64,000 nt of DNA from Lentinula raphanica (lineage: Eukaryota > Basidiomycota > Agaricomycetes > Agaricales > Omphalotaceae). A program made the translations under genes and the position numbers. The stretch covers positions 868,001 through 932,000 of the forward strand of contig JANVFP010000013.1 in the NCBI GenBank assembly GCA_027919835.1, read 5' to 3'. The notes beneath the pieces were generated by a model. The model did no database searches. It saw only the letters and a program-made list of their open reading frames with translations, and had not been told where the DNA came from. Of the stretch, positions 36,829 through 46,788 are shown piece by piece (the stretch's first letter is position 1; every line of letters begins with the position of its first letter).

Positions 36829-38253
36829 TTTTTCGCCGCACCCGTCAACCGGTCACAAGTGGTATGTACCTCAGTCAGCATGCATATTTGAACGAGTTCG
36901 CTGATTATCCTACTCACCTAAAGGGTCTCGCATCAGTATATACTCTAGTCGCTATACTCACGGTGTTGTGAACACGAGAAAATATAGATTCATTCTTCGA
37001 TATTTCTGCGTCAATCCGATGAGAGGATGAGTGAATGTAAAAAAAGAGAGGCCTCTCGGACTGCACATTGAAAGTGAAATTTGAGAAATATCTGGACCGT
37101 TTGTGTGCGGCGTAGCAGGTCCAGAAAATTGTTGGGCCTATGGGTTCCGTCTTCAAGGTACTCTGATTCGTTCAGCATGGCGGACTTAGACTTGAACTTC
37201 CATGATGTGCCACTACCAGTCACTGGGCAGTGTGGTAAATCATCAGCACGTCAATTTCAAGTCATTGACCACTGGCTAACCATCGCTGGTATATTTTCAG
37301 CACATACTGGCACCCTCTGGTACCACCATACAACTCGATGATAGGAGGTAAAAATTTGGGGCAATCATCTCCGTTGCGTCTATATCATTGATCGACTTGT
37401 TCAACGCTGCCATTGTAAGATAAAGTGAGCACGCGCAGGTGAGTGGGTTCATGAATTCAAGAGGGGCCCTTCTCCCGTCTAGTCTAGAGCTTCGCTCCAT
37501 CGGGATTTTGAGGCAGCCTGTTCGCAAATTGTTGTAATTACCTCTTTAATCTACAAACCACGACGACGACTGCATGATTGCAGCTTGACCGATTAGCTTG
37601 ATCTGCATATTCGGGGCTGCCTTTGACGATGCAACTCCAAATGCAATATTCTACCAAAGGAAATCAGAATTTGAGGCCACACAAAAGTTGACGTTGACGG
37701 TTGAATGAATGCGGATTGCGGCCATCACAATGAAACTCTCGGCAGGCAATCAAGCCGTAGCCACGGCATTGGCCTCGGCCGATCCCCATCAGTTCCCATC
37801 ACAGATGGAGCCTTCTGGAATCTGTACTTGCATTTCGCGTACCTCTTGCATTCTTTCTCCACATCCATCCATCAACATTAGAAGCAGTTTTCTTTGACCT
37901 TTTCGACAACATTCTGCCCTAACACCCTAACATCGACTGGATACCGCCTTCGGATCTTCACAAAAGCTCAATATTACCATTCGTAGCATCGGTAGGGACC
38001 TGTGGGGTACCTGTAGGCACGTACAATGATACATCGTATACCCCGAGGTGCAGGTCGACTGCTGTCTGCCTGCCGAGACAAAAATACCTCTGAAGACAGT
38101 GGTTGTCGCAAAACCAGAACGGATATCGATGCAGCGAGACTGGTATAAAAGCCAACTGCGTTGGCTCGTTGTTCTGCAGCAGTTGACTCCCAGTCATCGC
38201 ACCTCTACCGTTTCACACCTCGATAACTTTTGCAAGTTCACATTTTCAACAAC
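36829..38253. other. Intergenic between secreted paralogs
   Basis: About 1.4 kb without a supported gene. Short ORFs occur on both strands but none shows recognisable protein character. The last 110 bp are the promoter of paralog 2. No third copy or remnant of the secreted gene was found between the two. Confidence 0.5.
38144..38165 (+). promoter_or_regulatory. TATA box plus perfect GCCAAC/GTTGGC dyad of secreted paralog 2
   Basis: TATAAAA (38144-38150) is followed directly by GCCAACTGCGTTGGC (38151-38165), a 6-bp inverted repeat with a 3-bp spacer. The dyad could bind a dimeric regulator. In paralog 1 the same place has GCCAACGCAAATGGC, a weaker dyad. Confidence 0.7.
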
Positions 38254-38773
38254 ATGTTCTCCACCACAATCATCTCCGCTGTCTTTGCTGCTCTTGTCGG
38301 TGTCCAGACCGTCTCAGCCGCTGCGGTACGTGGAAGCGTTAATCTTCTCTCTCGAGGACAACTTTGTTCATTAACGATCTTCGTTAGCTTGCTCCAGCGA
38401 CGATAAACGTTTGCTCGGGTGCGGGAAGTCCACCTGTAGGATGTCTCACCATCCCTGTCGTCTCCGATGATTGTACAAACCTCGTCGGAGGTTTGAGCTT
38501 TTTGAACAAGGAGGTCACTGTTGTCGAAGTGCCTGATGGATTTGTGTGTACCTTCTACGAGTAGGTTGAAATTCTCGAGGCTGGAGAAATAATGTACTGA
38601 CGATATCCCATACTTGTTCTACTAGGGCTTTCGGATGCTTCGGAACCCTGGGTTCGCAAGATGCTGTGGTTCTGACGAGTGGGACTTGGGATATGAGTTT
38701 CGTTCCAGGAATTGCTGCCGCTCAACAGGACTTTAACGACTTGACGAGCTCGTTCACTTGTTCTCCGCTTTGA
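38254..38773 (+). CDS. Small secreted cysteine-rich protein, paralog 2
   Basis: Three exons (38254-38325, 38388-38560, 38626-38773) encode 130 aa. The first two exons are exactly as long as those of the gene at 36297, and intron positions match. A signal peptide (MFSTTIISAVFAALVGVQTV) is followed by LAPATINVCSGAGSPPVGC, VVSDDCTNLVGGLSFLNKEV, EVPDGFVCTFYE and AFGCFGTLGSQDAVVLTSG. All six cysteines are kept. Differences from paralog 1 concentrate in the Asn/Val-rich loop after the third Cys and near the end (AAAQQDFNDLTSS). Function is unknown; secretion is predicted. Confidence 0.88.
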
Positions 38774-39163
38774 TTTTTGCAGCCCCGAATGGTATGTACT
38801 ACATCTGCATGCATATATCGATGAGTTCACTGATAATCCTACTTACCCAGAGGTTTACGCGTCTCACATTAGTATATGATATTCTACTGTTCATTGTACT
38901 AAAAGTGATGAGAACATGAAGAACCATTGTCTATGAATTGACTTCCCAATGAGGACTGTTTGCCAATCGATGCGTAACTTTCGACGCAATTAGAATTCGT
39001 ACAAGCCAACTATACTACTGCAATAGGGGTGACAAACAAACCGAACGATACTGCGATGAGAAAGAGACTATACAAGCTGAAGTGCTAAAATTTCGACATA
39101 TATGAGAGGAGCAAGAATGCATTTGAAACAATGTGAGCAACCTGGAAAATGGAAATGCACATC
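38774..39163. other. Convergent intergenic region, no feature seen
   Basis: About 390 bp between the 3' ends of the secreted paralog 2 and the WW-domain gene. Nothing was recognised. Confidence 0.5.
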
Positions 39164-40120
39164 TACCAATCACCCCCACCACCAAAGTCATCCCCACCAC
39201 CGAATCCACCATTATCGTAATCATCCATTTGGCCTTGTTGAACACCTGTGATATTCACATGAAGTTATCGTGAGCATCGAACATGATCGAATCAGAAGGA
39301 TTCGAAGATACTTGCCGTCCTGATAAGCGTCGAATCGTTCTTCATCCTCATGATGTTCGATCATCTCTCCAATGAGTGCACCGCCTACTAATCCTGCAGC
39401 ACCCACACCGAGCATGGTTCCCATACCCATACCAGATTTTTTGGGAGGAGGAGGAGGACTTGAGGCGTAGGCTTGTTGAGGAGCGTTGCTACTTGGACGA
39501 TTGAAGAAGCCTAGGAACAACCGAGGAAAAATATCAATAAGCTCGGATTGTCATCGGATCTATACAACGAGTATTGCTTGCCTCTGTTCTCTTCCTCCCT
39601 ATATCCACCATATCCCGGGCCTCCGTACCCCGGGCCACCGTAGCCAGGACTCTGGCCATATGGCGGTTGTGGGCTGCCGCCGTAATACTGCTGAGGAGGC
39701 GGAGACGGTTGATAACCACTATTATAACCAGGTTGGTATTGCCCTTGGCGTTGGTCGTATCCATACCCTGGACCGCCGGGACCGGGAGGTGGTGGACCAG
39801 CAGGCGGACCATAAGAACTGGGTGGAGGAGATGTCGGTGGTGCGCCCAGAGGATGAGTCCAAGTCGTTACTGGTGGATTAACGCCTGTGTTCACGTAGAA
39901 CCTGAGTAACGCAATGATGAACCGTCAAAGGAGTTGAAGAGGCAGTGTGAAAGATGAAGATACTAACCACGTTCGGTAACTGTATCCAGAAGTTAAGAGC
40001 TGATCGCGCTACGATAAAGCGATATGAAGCTTACTTGCTATCGTACTGTGTTACCCAGCCAGGCGGTAGTGGACGTCTATCAGGATTCTCAGATTGAGGG
40101 TATGGAGGAGGGGCAGACAT
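39164..40120 (-). CDS. WW-domain, Pro/Gly/Tyr-rich protein (Wwm1-like)
   Basis: The protein starts at 40120 with MSAPPPYPQSENPDRRPLPP, enters a WW domain (LPPGWVTQYDSN-YRTWFYV, then TGVNPPVTTWTHP) with both Trp and the final Pro present, and continues into Pro/Gly/Tyr/Gln-rich repeats (GYGGPGYGGPGYGGYREEE). A Gly-rich hydrophobic segment (GMGTMLGVGAAGLVGGALIG) and an acidic stretch (EHHEDEERFDAYQDG) follow, ending GGGDDFGGGGDW at 39164. The order resembles yeast Wwm1, which interacts with metacaspase Mca1. The WW domain is split by two introns around a 12-nt micro-exon (39968-39979) coding Y-R-T and parts of flanking codons. The WW domain would bind Pro-rich ligands. Confidence 0.85.
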
Positions 40121-40786
40121 GTCAGATGAGCAGAGACAAAGGAATTGCTTGACGGACAGCTGAACAGCTGAGTGATTTATAACGGCGCTTCGGCATTCAT
40201 TGGCATCCCGGCAAAGGAATAACAGCACAGCAAACAACTCATTTTGATACAGCTTCCTCTTTATTTCCAACAGCAAGCTCTGACCGGTGACCACGTACAT
40301 AGCAAGAGCATAGCAGGTCTGTACACTGCTTGAATGAGCCAGCAACCAACAGATAATCAGAATGACGAGAAGAGTTCATTCTACATTCATTTTCCCGGTT
40401 ACTTATTCCCTTCTACCTGCTGTGTGGCGTCAAGAATCTCCTGGAATTTCTCACTCATGGAGAAGAGTAAGTACTCAACGTAAATTCAAAGATCACCCAT
40501 TTCGGATGCCAGGAGCACACAATCGTGTCCTGTTCAAGTTTTCTCTCCATAGCTTGACTTGTGGGTCGCGACTTGCGGGGCGGCTCTGTTCAAGAGTATT
40601 CCAGTACCAGGGAAAATCCCGACAGACTGCACCATGTGCTCTTGGGCTTTCTGATAATCTGATCTAATATTCGGTGTTTTTTGCCGTCAAAACCTGAGTC
40701 CAATGGTTCAACAACTTCATGAAACTTCAAAAGTCAAAAGTAACGTTATCTGCTCGAGGGCATTCACTGTGGGTAAATCATTATGA
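40121..40786. other. Intergenic between WW gene and tRNA-Ala
   Basis: About 670 bp holding the promoter of the WW-domain gene and the 5' flank of the tRNA. No other feature was recognised. Confidence 0.5.
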
Positions 40787-40886
40787 GGGCACATGGTGTA
40801 GTTGGTTATCACATCCGCTTAGCATCATAATTTGGAAGATTGTTGTCACTTTGCGGGGGGTGCTGGGTTCAATTCCCAGTGTGTCC
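40787..40886 (+). tRNA. tRNA-Ala (AGC) with 27-nt intron
   Basis: This plus-strand copy has the same 73-nt body as the tRNA at 32131-32215, with G3:U70 and anticodon AGC. Its intron, after position 37, is 27 nt (begins TCATAATTTGG, ends GTCACTT) rather than 12 nt; both introns end in ACTT just before the 3' half. Confidence 0.95.
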
Positions 40887-40906
40887 ATGTTCGGCCTTGT
40901 GGCTTA

Positions 40907-40911
40907 TTTTT
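40907..40911 (+). terminator. Pol III terminator of second tRNA-Ala
   Basis: A run of five T begins 21 nt downstream of the tRNA 3' end, a sufficient RNA polymerase III stop signal. Confidence 0.6.
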
Positions 40912-41424
40912 ATACTTTTGAACGACCGAGGTCACTCTCAGTCAGCATACATTCTTTTATACACAGATCATGCAAGATTTTGCTTCACTCCAACAGCAGT
41001 TTCGTCTTTTCAACAAGATTGAAAGTCGTCTTTACCTCGCTTGAAGCATCAACTTCAGAATAGTTGCCTAGCTCTGCTCCCGACGTGTACTGTTGACCGC
41101 AAGCGCCATTTCAGTGATATGACTCTGTTGCCTGACTTCAATCCTGATGTAGGCCACTAACGAGCATTGACAACAACGATAGCATTAGAAGACAGGATTG
41201 TACTACACAGCCTCATACAGCGTACTGTAAATTACAGTGACGAGATCTGAGTAAAATCGGTACTCATGGGGGGAAGACTTTGAATGAGAGAGACGAGCAG
41301 GCAATTAAAGCGATATACATGACAAGCAAACCAGGGATATACTACAAACCAGCAAAGGAAAAGCTTCCGAAAAAGTCAACCTCTGTGTATGGATAAGTTC
41401 AAAATCACGAACAGACACACCAAT
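40912..41424. other. Intergenic, no feature seen
   Basis: About 510 bp between the tRNA and the 3' end of the Pol delta subunit gene. Nothing was recognised. Confidence 0.5.
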
Positions 41425-42335
41425 TTAAATCCGTTCGGATTGATTATAAAACACAGTGTGAGCATATCGAGGATCTTCTACACCTTGGCGGGTCAGAAGA
41501 ATATCGCGTATCTATGCGGCAAAAAAGGAGAGCATATAATGATGAGTGTTTGGTTCATATCGACTTCAAGGGTTCGCATAGGTATGTTTGAACATTCACC
41601 TCGACAGGAGGGCTGAGACCCATAGCATGCGCTCGTTCCCAGCGGTCAAGACGGGAGACACCGTAACAGGGGCCGTATTCGTAGGAACTGCACGAGCAGG
41701 GGTAAGGTTAGATTGGAGGAGACGACGAAAGAGGAAAGACGTACAGGTCGAACACACGGAGAATATCATGAATTTTGTTCTCTTTTTCAGCATGAACTAA
41801 TAGCCAGATTAACATGAGTACCGGGCAATGCAGACGGACTTGGCAAGATAATTACCCAGTTGAAGGTTACCGTTGACCTCTCGTGCCTTAGCAGCTATTT
41901 TCCGCCAACGAGCGTCGTTGACGATCAGTTCTGGTCTTTGATTAATTGGGACTGAGTCGATGTCTGCCAAAATAGTGCTCTTTGAGATCATCCATCTACT
42001 ACTAGTGGACCATACGACATACCAATCCAATCTTCTGTCTGAGCTTTCACCTTCTTATCCGTCTTGTCGACCACAGCACTCCGTTTTCTTTTCAGCGAAG
42101 GCGTATGCGATCGAGATCCAACATCCGGGTCTTCAATTTCTTCCACATCATCAAGACTCGACTCGGAGCTGGAAGAGATATCCTCGGTCTCTTCAGCCTT
42201 CATCTGACGAGCTTTTTTATTTTGAGGTTTGTCATTCTTGCTAGCTAGGGCGCCTGAGCCTGAGCCTTTAGAGCTGCGAAAAGAAAGCCGGGTTTGTTTG
42301 GTGTAGCTAGAGGAGGAGCGTTTTGGTACTGGCAT
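41425..42335 (-). CDS. POLD4: DNA polymerase delta subunit 4 (Cdm1/POLD4)
   Basis: This is the smallest subunit of replicative Pol delta, which stabilises the holoenzyme. The start at 42335 opens MPVPKRSSSSYTKQTRLSFR; the QTRLSF stretch sits where family members carry a PCNA-interacting (PIP) box, here in a reduced form. A Lys/Ser/Glu-rich linker follows (EETEDISSSSESSLDDVEE). The conserved C-terminal domain is spread over four small exons: PELIVNDARWRKIAAKAREV, VHAEKENKIHDILRVFDL, SYEYGPCYGVSRLDRWERAH and AMGLSPPVEIRDILLTRQGV, ending at 41425. These last blocks (ILRVFDL, YEYGPC.G.SRL.RW.RA) are diagnostic. S. cerevisiae lacks this subunit, whereas S. pombe and most fungi have it. Confidence 0.92.
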
Positions 42336-42461
42336 GGTTATGGTTAGATGATAAGGTTGCAAAGGAAAGGGGTCAGACTTACAGCGGGGTAAGATTGTTG
42401 CTTACGTACAGGTACCCCTAACCCCAGGTCGTCTCCCGAACCGCACAGTCACTGACAGTGT

Positions 42462-42668
42462 CTAAGTATCGCAAGTGGCAACAAGCCTAGGAGTTGGATA
42501 ACGCATACATTCCGCTAGCTGTTTATTAACTGCTACCATACTGTCTTCGGGAAGTACACAACACTCGACGAGGAAGGGTTGTTGTTCGACGTACTTGACA
42601 CAGGCTTTGCTTGACTCTGCAGTATACTTTAACAGCAAAGGTTCAATGTTGTCAACTGGCACACTCAT
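42462..42668 (-). CDS. Small ORF, possible unknown gene
   Basis: A 68-codon frame starts MSVPVDNIEPLLLKYTAESS and contains four Cys in its first two thirds (SKACVKYV, LVECCVLP, LAECMRYP). It lies 127 bp upstream of the Pol delta subunit start on the same strand. The composition of the first 55 residues looks coding, while the end may belong to an intron (a GTATGC donor lies at the last Cys). No family is recognised; the Cys/helix spacing faintly recalls small mitochondrial intermembrane-space proteins, but this is not evidence. Confidence 0.35.
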   Translation of the reverse strand: MSVPVDNIEPLLLKYTAESSKACVKYVEQQPFLVECCVLPEDSMVAVNKQLAECMRYPTPRLVATCDT

Positions 42669-43082
42669 CTCATCAGCTCATCTACAAATTCTGATCGCTG
42701 AGAGTGAGGCAAGCTTCAAGCTTTCATCAACTTCCAGGGCTTGAATGGTATGAAACCGGAATTCAAGCGCTGTGTATAGAATATACGCAGACTTTGATAG
42801 TAAGCAGACCGGGGCTCATAGCATATTTGAAGCCATTCCAAGTCATTGCTCGAACCTTTCTTCCGACGATACTTCATTTCTGGCATTAAGTATTCTGTCA
42901 TTGGAGGTCGGAATGTGCAGACTGTGTTTCAGGATATAAATCGCAATTCCGCGCGGATATAATTCTACGAAAGGTCTGTGAGTGACTCGGGATTCCAATA
43001 TACTTCATGAGACAAGAATCTAGTATATAGCACACAGCTGTAGCCCGAGAAAGCCCTTCCCAATTGAGTGCCGCCGAGACTG
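42669..43082. other. Intergenic, no feature seen
   Basis: About 410 bp between the small ORF and the coatomer gene 3' end. Nothing was recognised. Confidence 0.4.
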
Positions 43083-44202
43083 CTAAGCCGCACTCGCAGC
43101 TAACGGAGGAACAGAGTATTTGGCCATTGCTTCATCGAAGAGAGTGGACTTCTTCGCTATATCAACGACACTTGGGTGTTTGGGATACTCGGAGGATAAG
43201 CGACTAATGGGTCGAACATCAATAAATGCGTGGAGTCGTTCAGCTGTGAATCAGATAGGATGAACTCACGTCCAGAGCTCATTCGCGTCTGTTTCGCCTT
43301 TCTTGGTTGAACTTAACCCTGACGCGACAGCGAAAGCAGCCAAAGTTTCCGCGTCCGTATGTTGTGTTAGAGCTTCTTCTAAATCCGATTGTGCTTCCGG
43401 AAATTCGTTTCGGAGAATACGTGTCACGCCTCTGGCGGTGAGTACGTGTGGTGAAGATAACGAAGGGTTTCCTAGCTGCTCGGTATAGAAGGTATAAGGG
43501 TTGTGGTATTCGTCTTTGCCTGTAACGAGGCCGATGATTGATTCGATGAGTTGGAGAAGGAGGTCATCTTCTGCCCAACGCTTTGAGCGTTCGTACTCCT
43601 TCTTGGCAAGGTCAGGACGGTTGATAGAGAGGTATATTTGAACGATGACGGCTACACTGTTGTACCGAAGGGTCAGTATGACCGCAACTGAAAGAGAAGA
43701 AATGGAGGACTACGAACGCTTCGAGATCTTCAGTATCAGCTCCAAGAGTCTCTAAAGCTTCTTCGAGTTCGCTTGCTCTCGCAAATGCTGTTCCAGCCAG
43801 AACTCTGACGGTGGCCTTGTCACGATCAGTGCCTTCTACATCGTCGCCCTCAATTTCGACGGAGAGATCGCGTAGTTCTTCCAACGCAGATTCACTGTTC
43901 GATGTACCTTCTGCTGCCACGAATTTCGCTAGAGATGTCACAGCTTTCAGAGCGACGTTTTCAGAGTCAGCGGGGACGAGTTGCAGGGCAGCTTTCGGGT
44001 CATTAAGTGCGATATGAGAGCGAGCCTTGTAAATCAAAGTTGGGATAAAATCCGGGGAATTGGGGTCCGGTAGAGTCAAGTCAACGACAGTTTTGTATGC
44101 GCCTAGGAGGATAGAGTGAGAAGAGAAAGCTTTACAGGCATTGAGCACGACGTTACCCAGTACAAATTGCTGTTTGACATGATACAGCTCGGAGGAGTCC
44201 AT
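43083..44202 (-). CDS. SEC28: Coatomer epsilon subunit (epsilon-COP, Sec28)
   Basis: Epsilon-COP is part of the COPI B-subcomplex and stabilises alpha-COP in Golgi-to-ER vesicle coats. The start at 44202 (MDSSELYHVKQQFVLGNVVL) is preferred over an upstream in-frame ATG because it matches the family N-terminus. TPR-like helices follow: FIPTLIYKARSHIALNDPKA, LRDLSVEIEGDDVEGTDRD, AFARASELEEALETLGADTE, AVIVQIYLSINRPDLAKKEY and RSKRWAEDDLLLQLIESIIG. The C-terminal block FPEAQSDLEEALTQHTDAET and KHPSVVDIAKKSTLFDEAM ends in APPLAASAA-like residues at 43083. Length is near the usual 290-300 aa. It is divergent from the F-box gene with only 182 bp between start codons, suggesting a shared promoter. 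Confidence 0.93.
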
Positions 44203-44384
44203 AGCGCGAAAGGATACAAACTTCAAAGGCAGTTGCGGGTGAAACGCGGTTGACCGTGTGACCCTTGTCAACCAATAAATTTTCTCCATAAATTTGCAAT
44301 TCATTCCTTTTTCCCTCACCATCACCATCAACAGCTGTTCCTCGTGGCTGTAACCGAGCCCGTATATAACCTCCCTTGCTCAAA
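44203..44384. promoter_or_regulatory. Short bidirectional promoter between SEC28 and F-box gene
   Basis: Only 182 bp separate the two divergent start codons. A TATATAA-like sequence (gtatataac, 44362-44370) lies very close to the F-box start, so it may be fortuitous or serve a downstream start. Confidence 0.5.
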
Positions 44385-46463
44385 ATGGACACCCCAGCGA
44401 GTAGAATTTTAGCTGGCCTAGTTCTCCCATCACCTTCGCCTTTCAATTTTCAAAACCATACCATCAGCTCATCGTCTACTTTGATGACTCGTTCGTCTTG
44501 TTCTTTGTTCGTCGTATCTTCCCATACTGATTGTCATCTACGCCACTCAGACACGACCCCCCAAAATGCTAGTAATTTCCAGTTCGACCAAATAGACCAG
44601 GAAATACTGCGATACGAGGAAGCTGTTCGCGAACTCAAGTTTCGTCGTAATCTTCTTGCCCCTATCTCCAAACTCCCAGCCGAAATCCTTTGTGCAATTT
44701 TCATGTTTTGCAATGTCCCTGAAACTCCCTCGAACTATGCCTCTTACAATCCCCATTGGCGGTGGGTCACCGTTACGCACATATCTCGTCTTTGGCGCAA
44801 TACTGCTCTCAACTGCCCTGCTTTGTGGAGCAAGCCAGAGTTCACAAGGACAGAATGGGCGCACGAGATGATCAAACGCTCCAAAATGGCCCCACTCACC
44901 ATCGAAGTCAACTCGAACATCTGGCTGACACCTCGAGTCCTTGACGCCGTTAGCGAAGGTCTGAAGCATCTTCCTAGAATTCACGAAATCCGTTTGTCTG
45001 CCTCCCGAGATAACATGGTCAAGCTCTTGGGTGATGTCAACCGTGCTGCTCCTTTTTTGCGCACCTTAACCCTTGATGTTGGACGTAATGACTATCATTA
45101 CCATCCGCTCACTGAGCCGTGTATGCTCCCGGATGACTTCCTCGCGGGCGACGCATCTCGTTTGTCTCATGTTGAATTGACACGCTGCCATCTCAGCTGG
45201 GACTCGACCTTGTTTCAGAATGTCAACATCAGTTTCTTGAAGGTCCACAGTCCCGGTGCTCCCGCGCCTACGCTCGACCAATTCATCGGCGCGTTGATTG
45301 GAATGCCACAGCTTGAGGTGCTCGATTTGGAGAACACTCTCCCAGCTAGTTCGGTTACGGGTTCTATCGAAAAACCCGGTGTCAGCTTACCCCGTCTTCG
45401 CAGACTGCGTACCGTCGGCACGATCGATGAATGTGCAATTTTTTTGCAACATGTTGTTGTACCTCCAAACACTATCGTTCATCTCGTTGCGAAGTGCAAA
45501 GACGTTCCGGAAGTAGGCTCGCCGACATTACAACTTGTTCACGACGTATGTCAGCATTTACCTGTCGTGCGAGAGATTGCAAGCACCAGCAAACACTCGA
45601 GCGCTCCCCTGATCAAAAGCCTTCTGGTGCAGAGCTCGGGCCCAGGAGACGGTGTCCTCATCGAAGCCTGGAGTACCGTCCCGAAAACCAAATTGATACA
45701 TCCTGCGCTCTACCCAAGGGACATCACCTTCAGCCCCGCCTCTGTTGGCTGGCTCAAAGTCGAACTCAGTTGGCGCCACGTTCACTTTAGGCAGTGTCAT
45801 GACGAGGTGATCCAGGCCCTCTGCCGTCCTCTTCCGCTTGCGCAGCTCAGAAATTTGCACATTAAGCGTGGATGTTTCGACGACAGCTTTGACGTCAGTT
45901 CTGCAACCATCTCAAGCACGTTCGGGACGTTACCAAAGATCAATTCGGTCACAATCGAAGGAGATAATGCGTACAGCTTTGTCGGTGCTCTCACTACGCA
46001 AGTGGCAAATAGCGAAGGCAGCGCCGGTCCGAGTGGGAGTAGCAGCTCTTCACGCTCCGGTCCAAGCTCAGGTCGTCCGACGCTAGCTTTTCCCGCTCTT
46101 CGCAATCTCAAGTTGCTCGATGTTGATTTCGACCGTGCGTCCAACGATATTAATGATAATGGCCTCATGGAGCCGTTGATGGACTGTCTTATGCAACGGT
46201 ATGAGTACAAGGCCGAAATTCACAAACTGATTCTGGAGAGGTGCAGTCATTTCCTCTCAGATGATGTGGGGATGCTCGAAGAAATTGTGGCCGATGTTGA
46301 ATGGGATGAAATCGAGACTGGTTATAGCGACGAGGAAGAAGAAGAAGAAGATATGGATTACTACGACGAGGATGACATGGATCCATATGGGGATGAAGGA
46401 TACTATGGATATGGAGCGGCGTACTTTGACTCGGAGGATGAGATGATGTTCTTGGGCTTTTGA
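44385..46463 (+). CDS. F-box domain protein, single exon, acidic C-terminus
   Basis: The start at 44385 (MDTPASRILAGLVLPSPSPF) gives 692 aa with no introns, a common layout for the lineage-expanded F-box families of Agaricomycetes. A helix (QIDQEILRYEEAVRELKFRR) precedes the F-box, LLAPISKLPAEILCAIFMFC to NTALNCPALWSKP (about residues 92-150). The rest carries leucine-rich-like repeats (LLGDVNRAAPFLRTLTLDVG, MPQLEVLDLENTLPASS, LPRLRRLRTVG) and a Ser-rich loop. The last 50 residues are very acidic with Tyr (DEEEEEEDMDYYDEDDMD). It presumably acts as an SCF ubiquitin-ligase adaptor through Skp1. The target is unknown. Confidence 0.88.
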   Translation: MDTPASRILAGLVLPSPSPFNFQNHTISSSSTLMTRSSCSLFVVSSHTDCHLRHSDTTPQNASNFQFDQIDQEILRYEEAVRELKFRRNLLAPISKLPAEILCAIFMFCNVPETPSNYASYNPHWRWVTVTHISRLWRNTALNCPALWSKPEFTRTEWAHEMIKRSKMAPLTIEVNSNIWLTPRVLDAVSEGLKHLPRIHEIRLSASRDNMVKLLGDVNRAAPFLRTLTLDVGRNDYHYHPLTEPCMLPDDFLAGDASRLSHVELTRCHLSWDSTLFQNVNISFLKVHSPGAPAPTLDQFIGALIGMPQLEVLDLENTLPASSVTGSIEKPGVSLPRLRRLRTVGTIDECAIFLQHVVVPPNTIVHLVAKCKDVPEVGSPTLQLVHDVCQHLPVVREIASTSKHSSAPLIKSLLVQSSGPGDGVLIEAWSTVPKTKLIHPALYPRDITFSPASVGWLKVELSWRHVHFRQCHDEVIQALCRPLPLAQLRNLHIKRGCFDDSFDVSSATISSTFGTLPKINSVTIEGDNAYSFVGALTTQVANSEGSAGPSGSSSSSRSGPSSGRPTLAFPALRNLKLLDVDFDRASNDINDNGLMEPLMDCLMQRYEYKAEIHKLILERCSHFLSDDVGMLEEIVADVEWDEIETGYSDEEEEEEDMDYYDEDDMDPYGDEGYYGYGAAYFDSEDEMMFLGF

Positions 46464-46788
46464 TCATTGTAAGATAGTGTGATGTTGTCTCTCTCTCTCA
46501 GTTTCTCCTTCATTCACGCGCTATTGTAGGTCAGAATATTGTATATTTGTTCATCCATTGCGAATTGTGGATTTCATTTTTTCAAACCTTATCTCTGAGT
46601 TGAACTTTGGGAATGATCATCATGGAGATTCAGAACATGTTCATTGTTCATCGATCGTGGTATCAGAGGTAGAAAAAAAAATAGTGCGCAAGCGAACCTT
46701 ACGTCAAACCTGACTTGCTGTGATCAACGTAAGTTAGGTTTGTAATTTGACGTTTCACCTTCAACCTCCATCTAGCCTACTAAGCCTC
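46464..46788. promoter_or_regulatory. Intergenic/promoter of the DUF985 gene with inverted repeat
   Basis: About 325 bp. An imperfect inverted repeat, caaacctgactt (46705-46716) against aagttaggtttg (46731-46742, one mismatch), lies 47-84 bp before the start. Overlapping it, cttacgt (46698-46704) and acgtaag (46727-46733) form a second perfect 7-bp pair. This may be a regulator site. Confidence 0.45.

Noticed and set aside
36829..38143. A third copy of the small secreted protein between the paralogs
   Set aside because: No cysteine pattern or signal peptide found in any frame of this stretch.
39486..39909. Plus-strand ORFs over the WW-domain gene
   Set aside because: Antisense frames of Pro/Gly/Tyr repeats, which are always long and open; the WW reading on the minus strand is clear.
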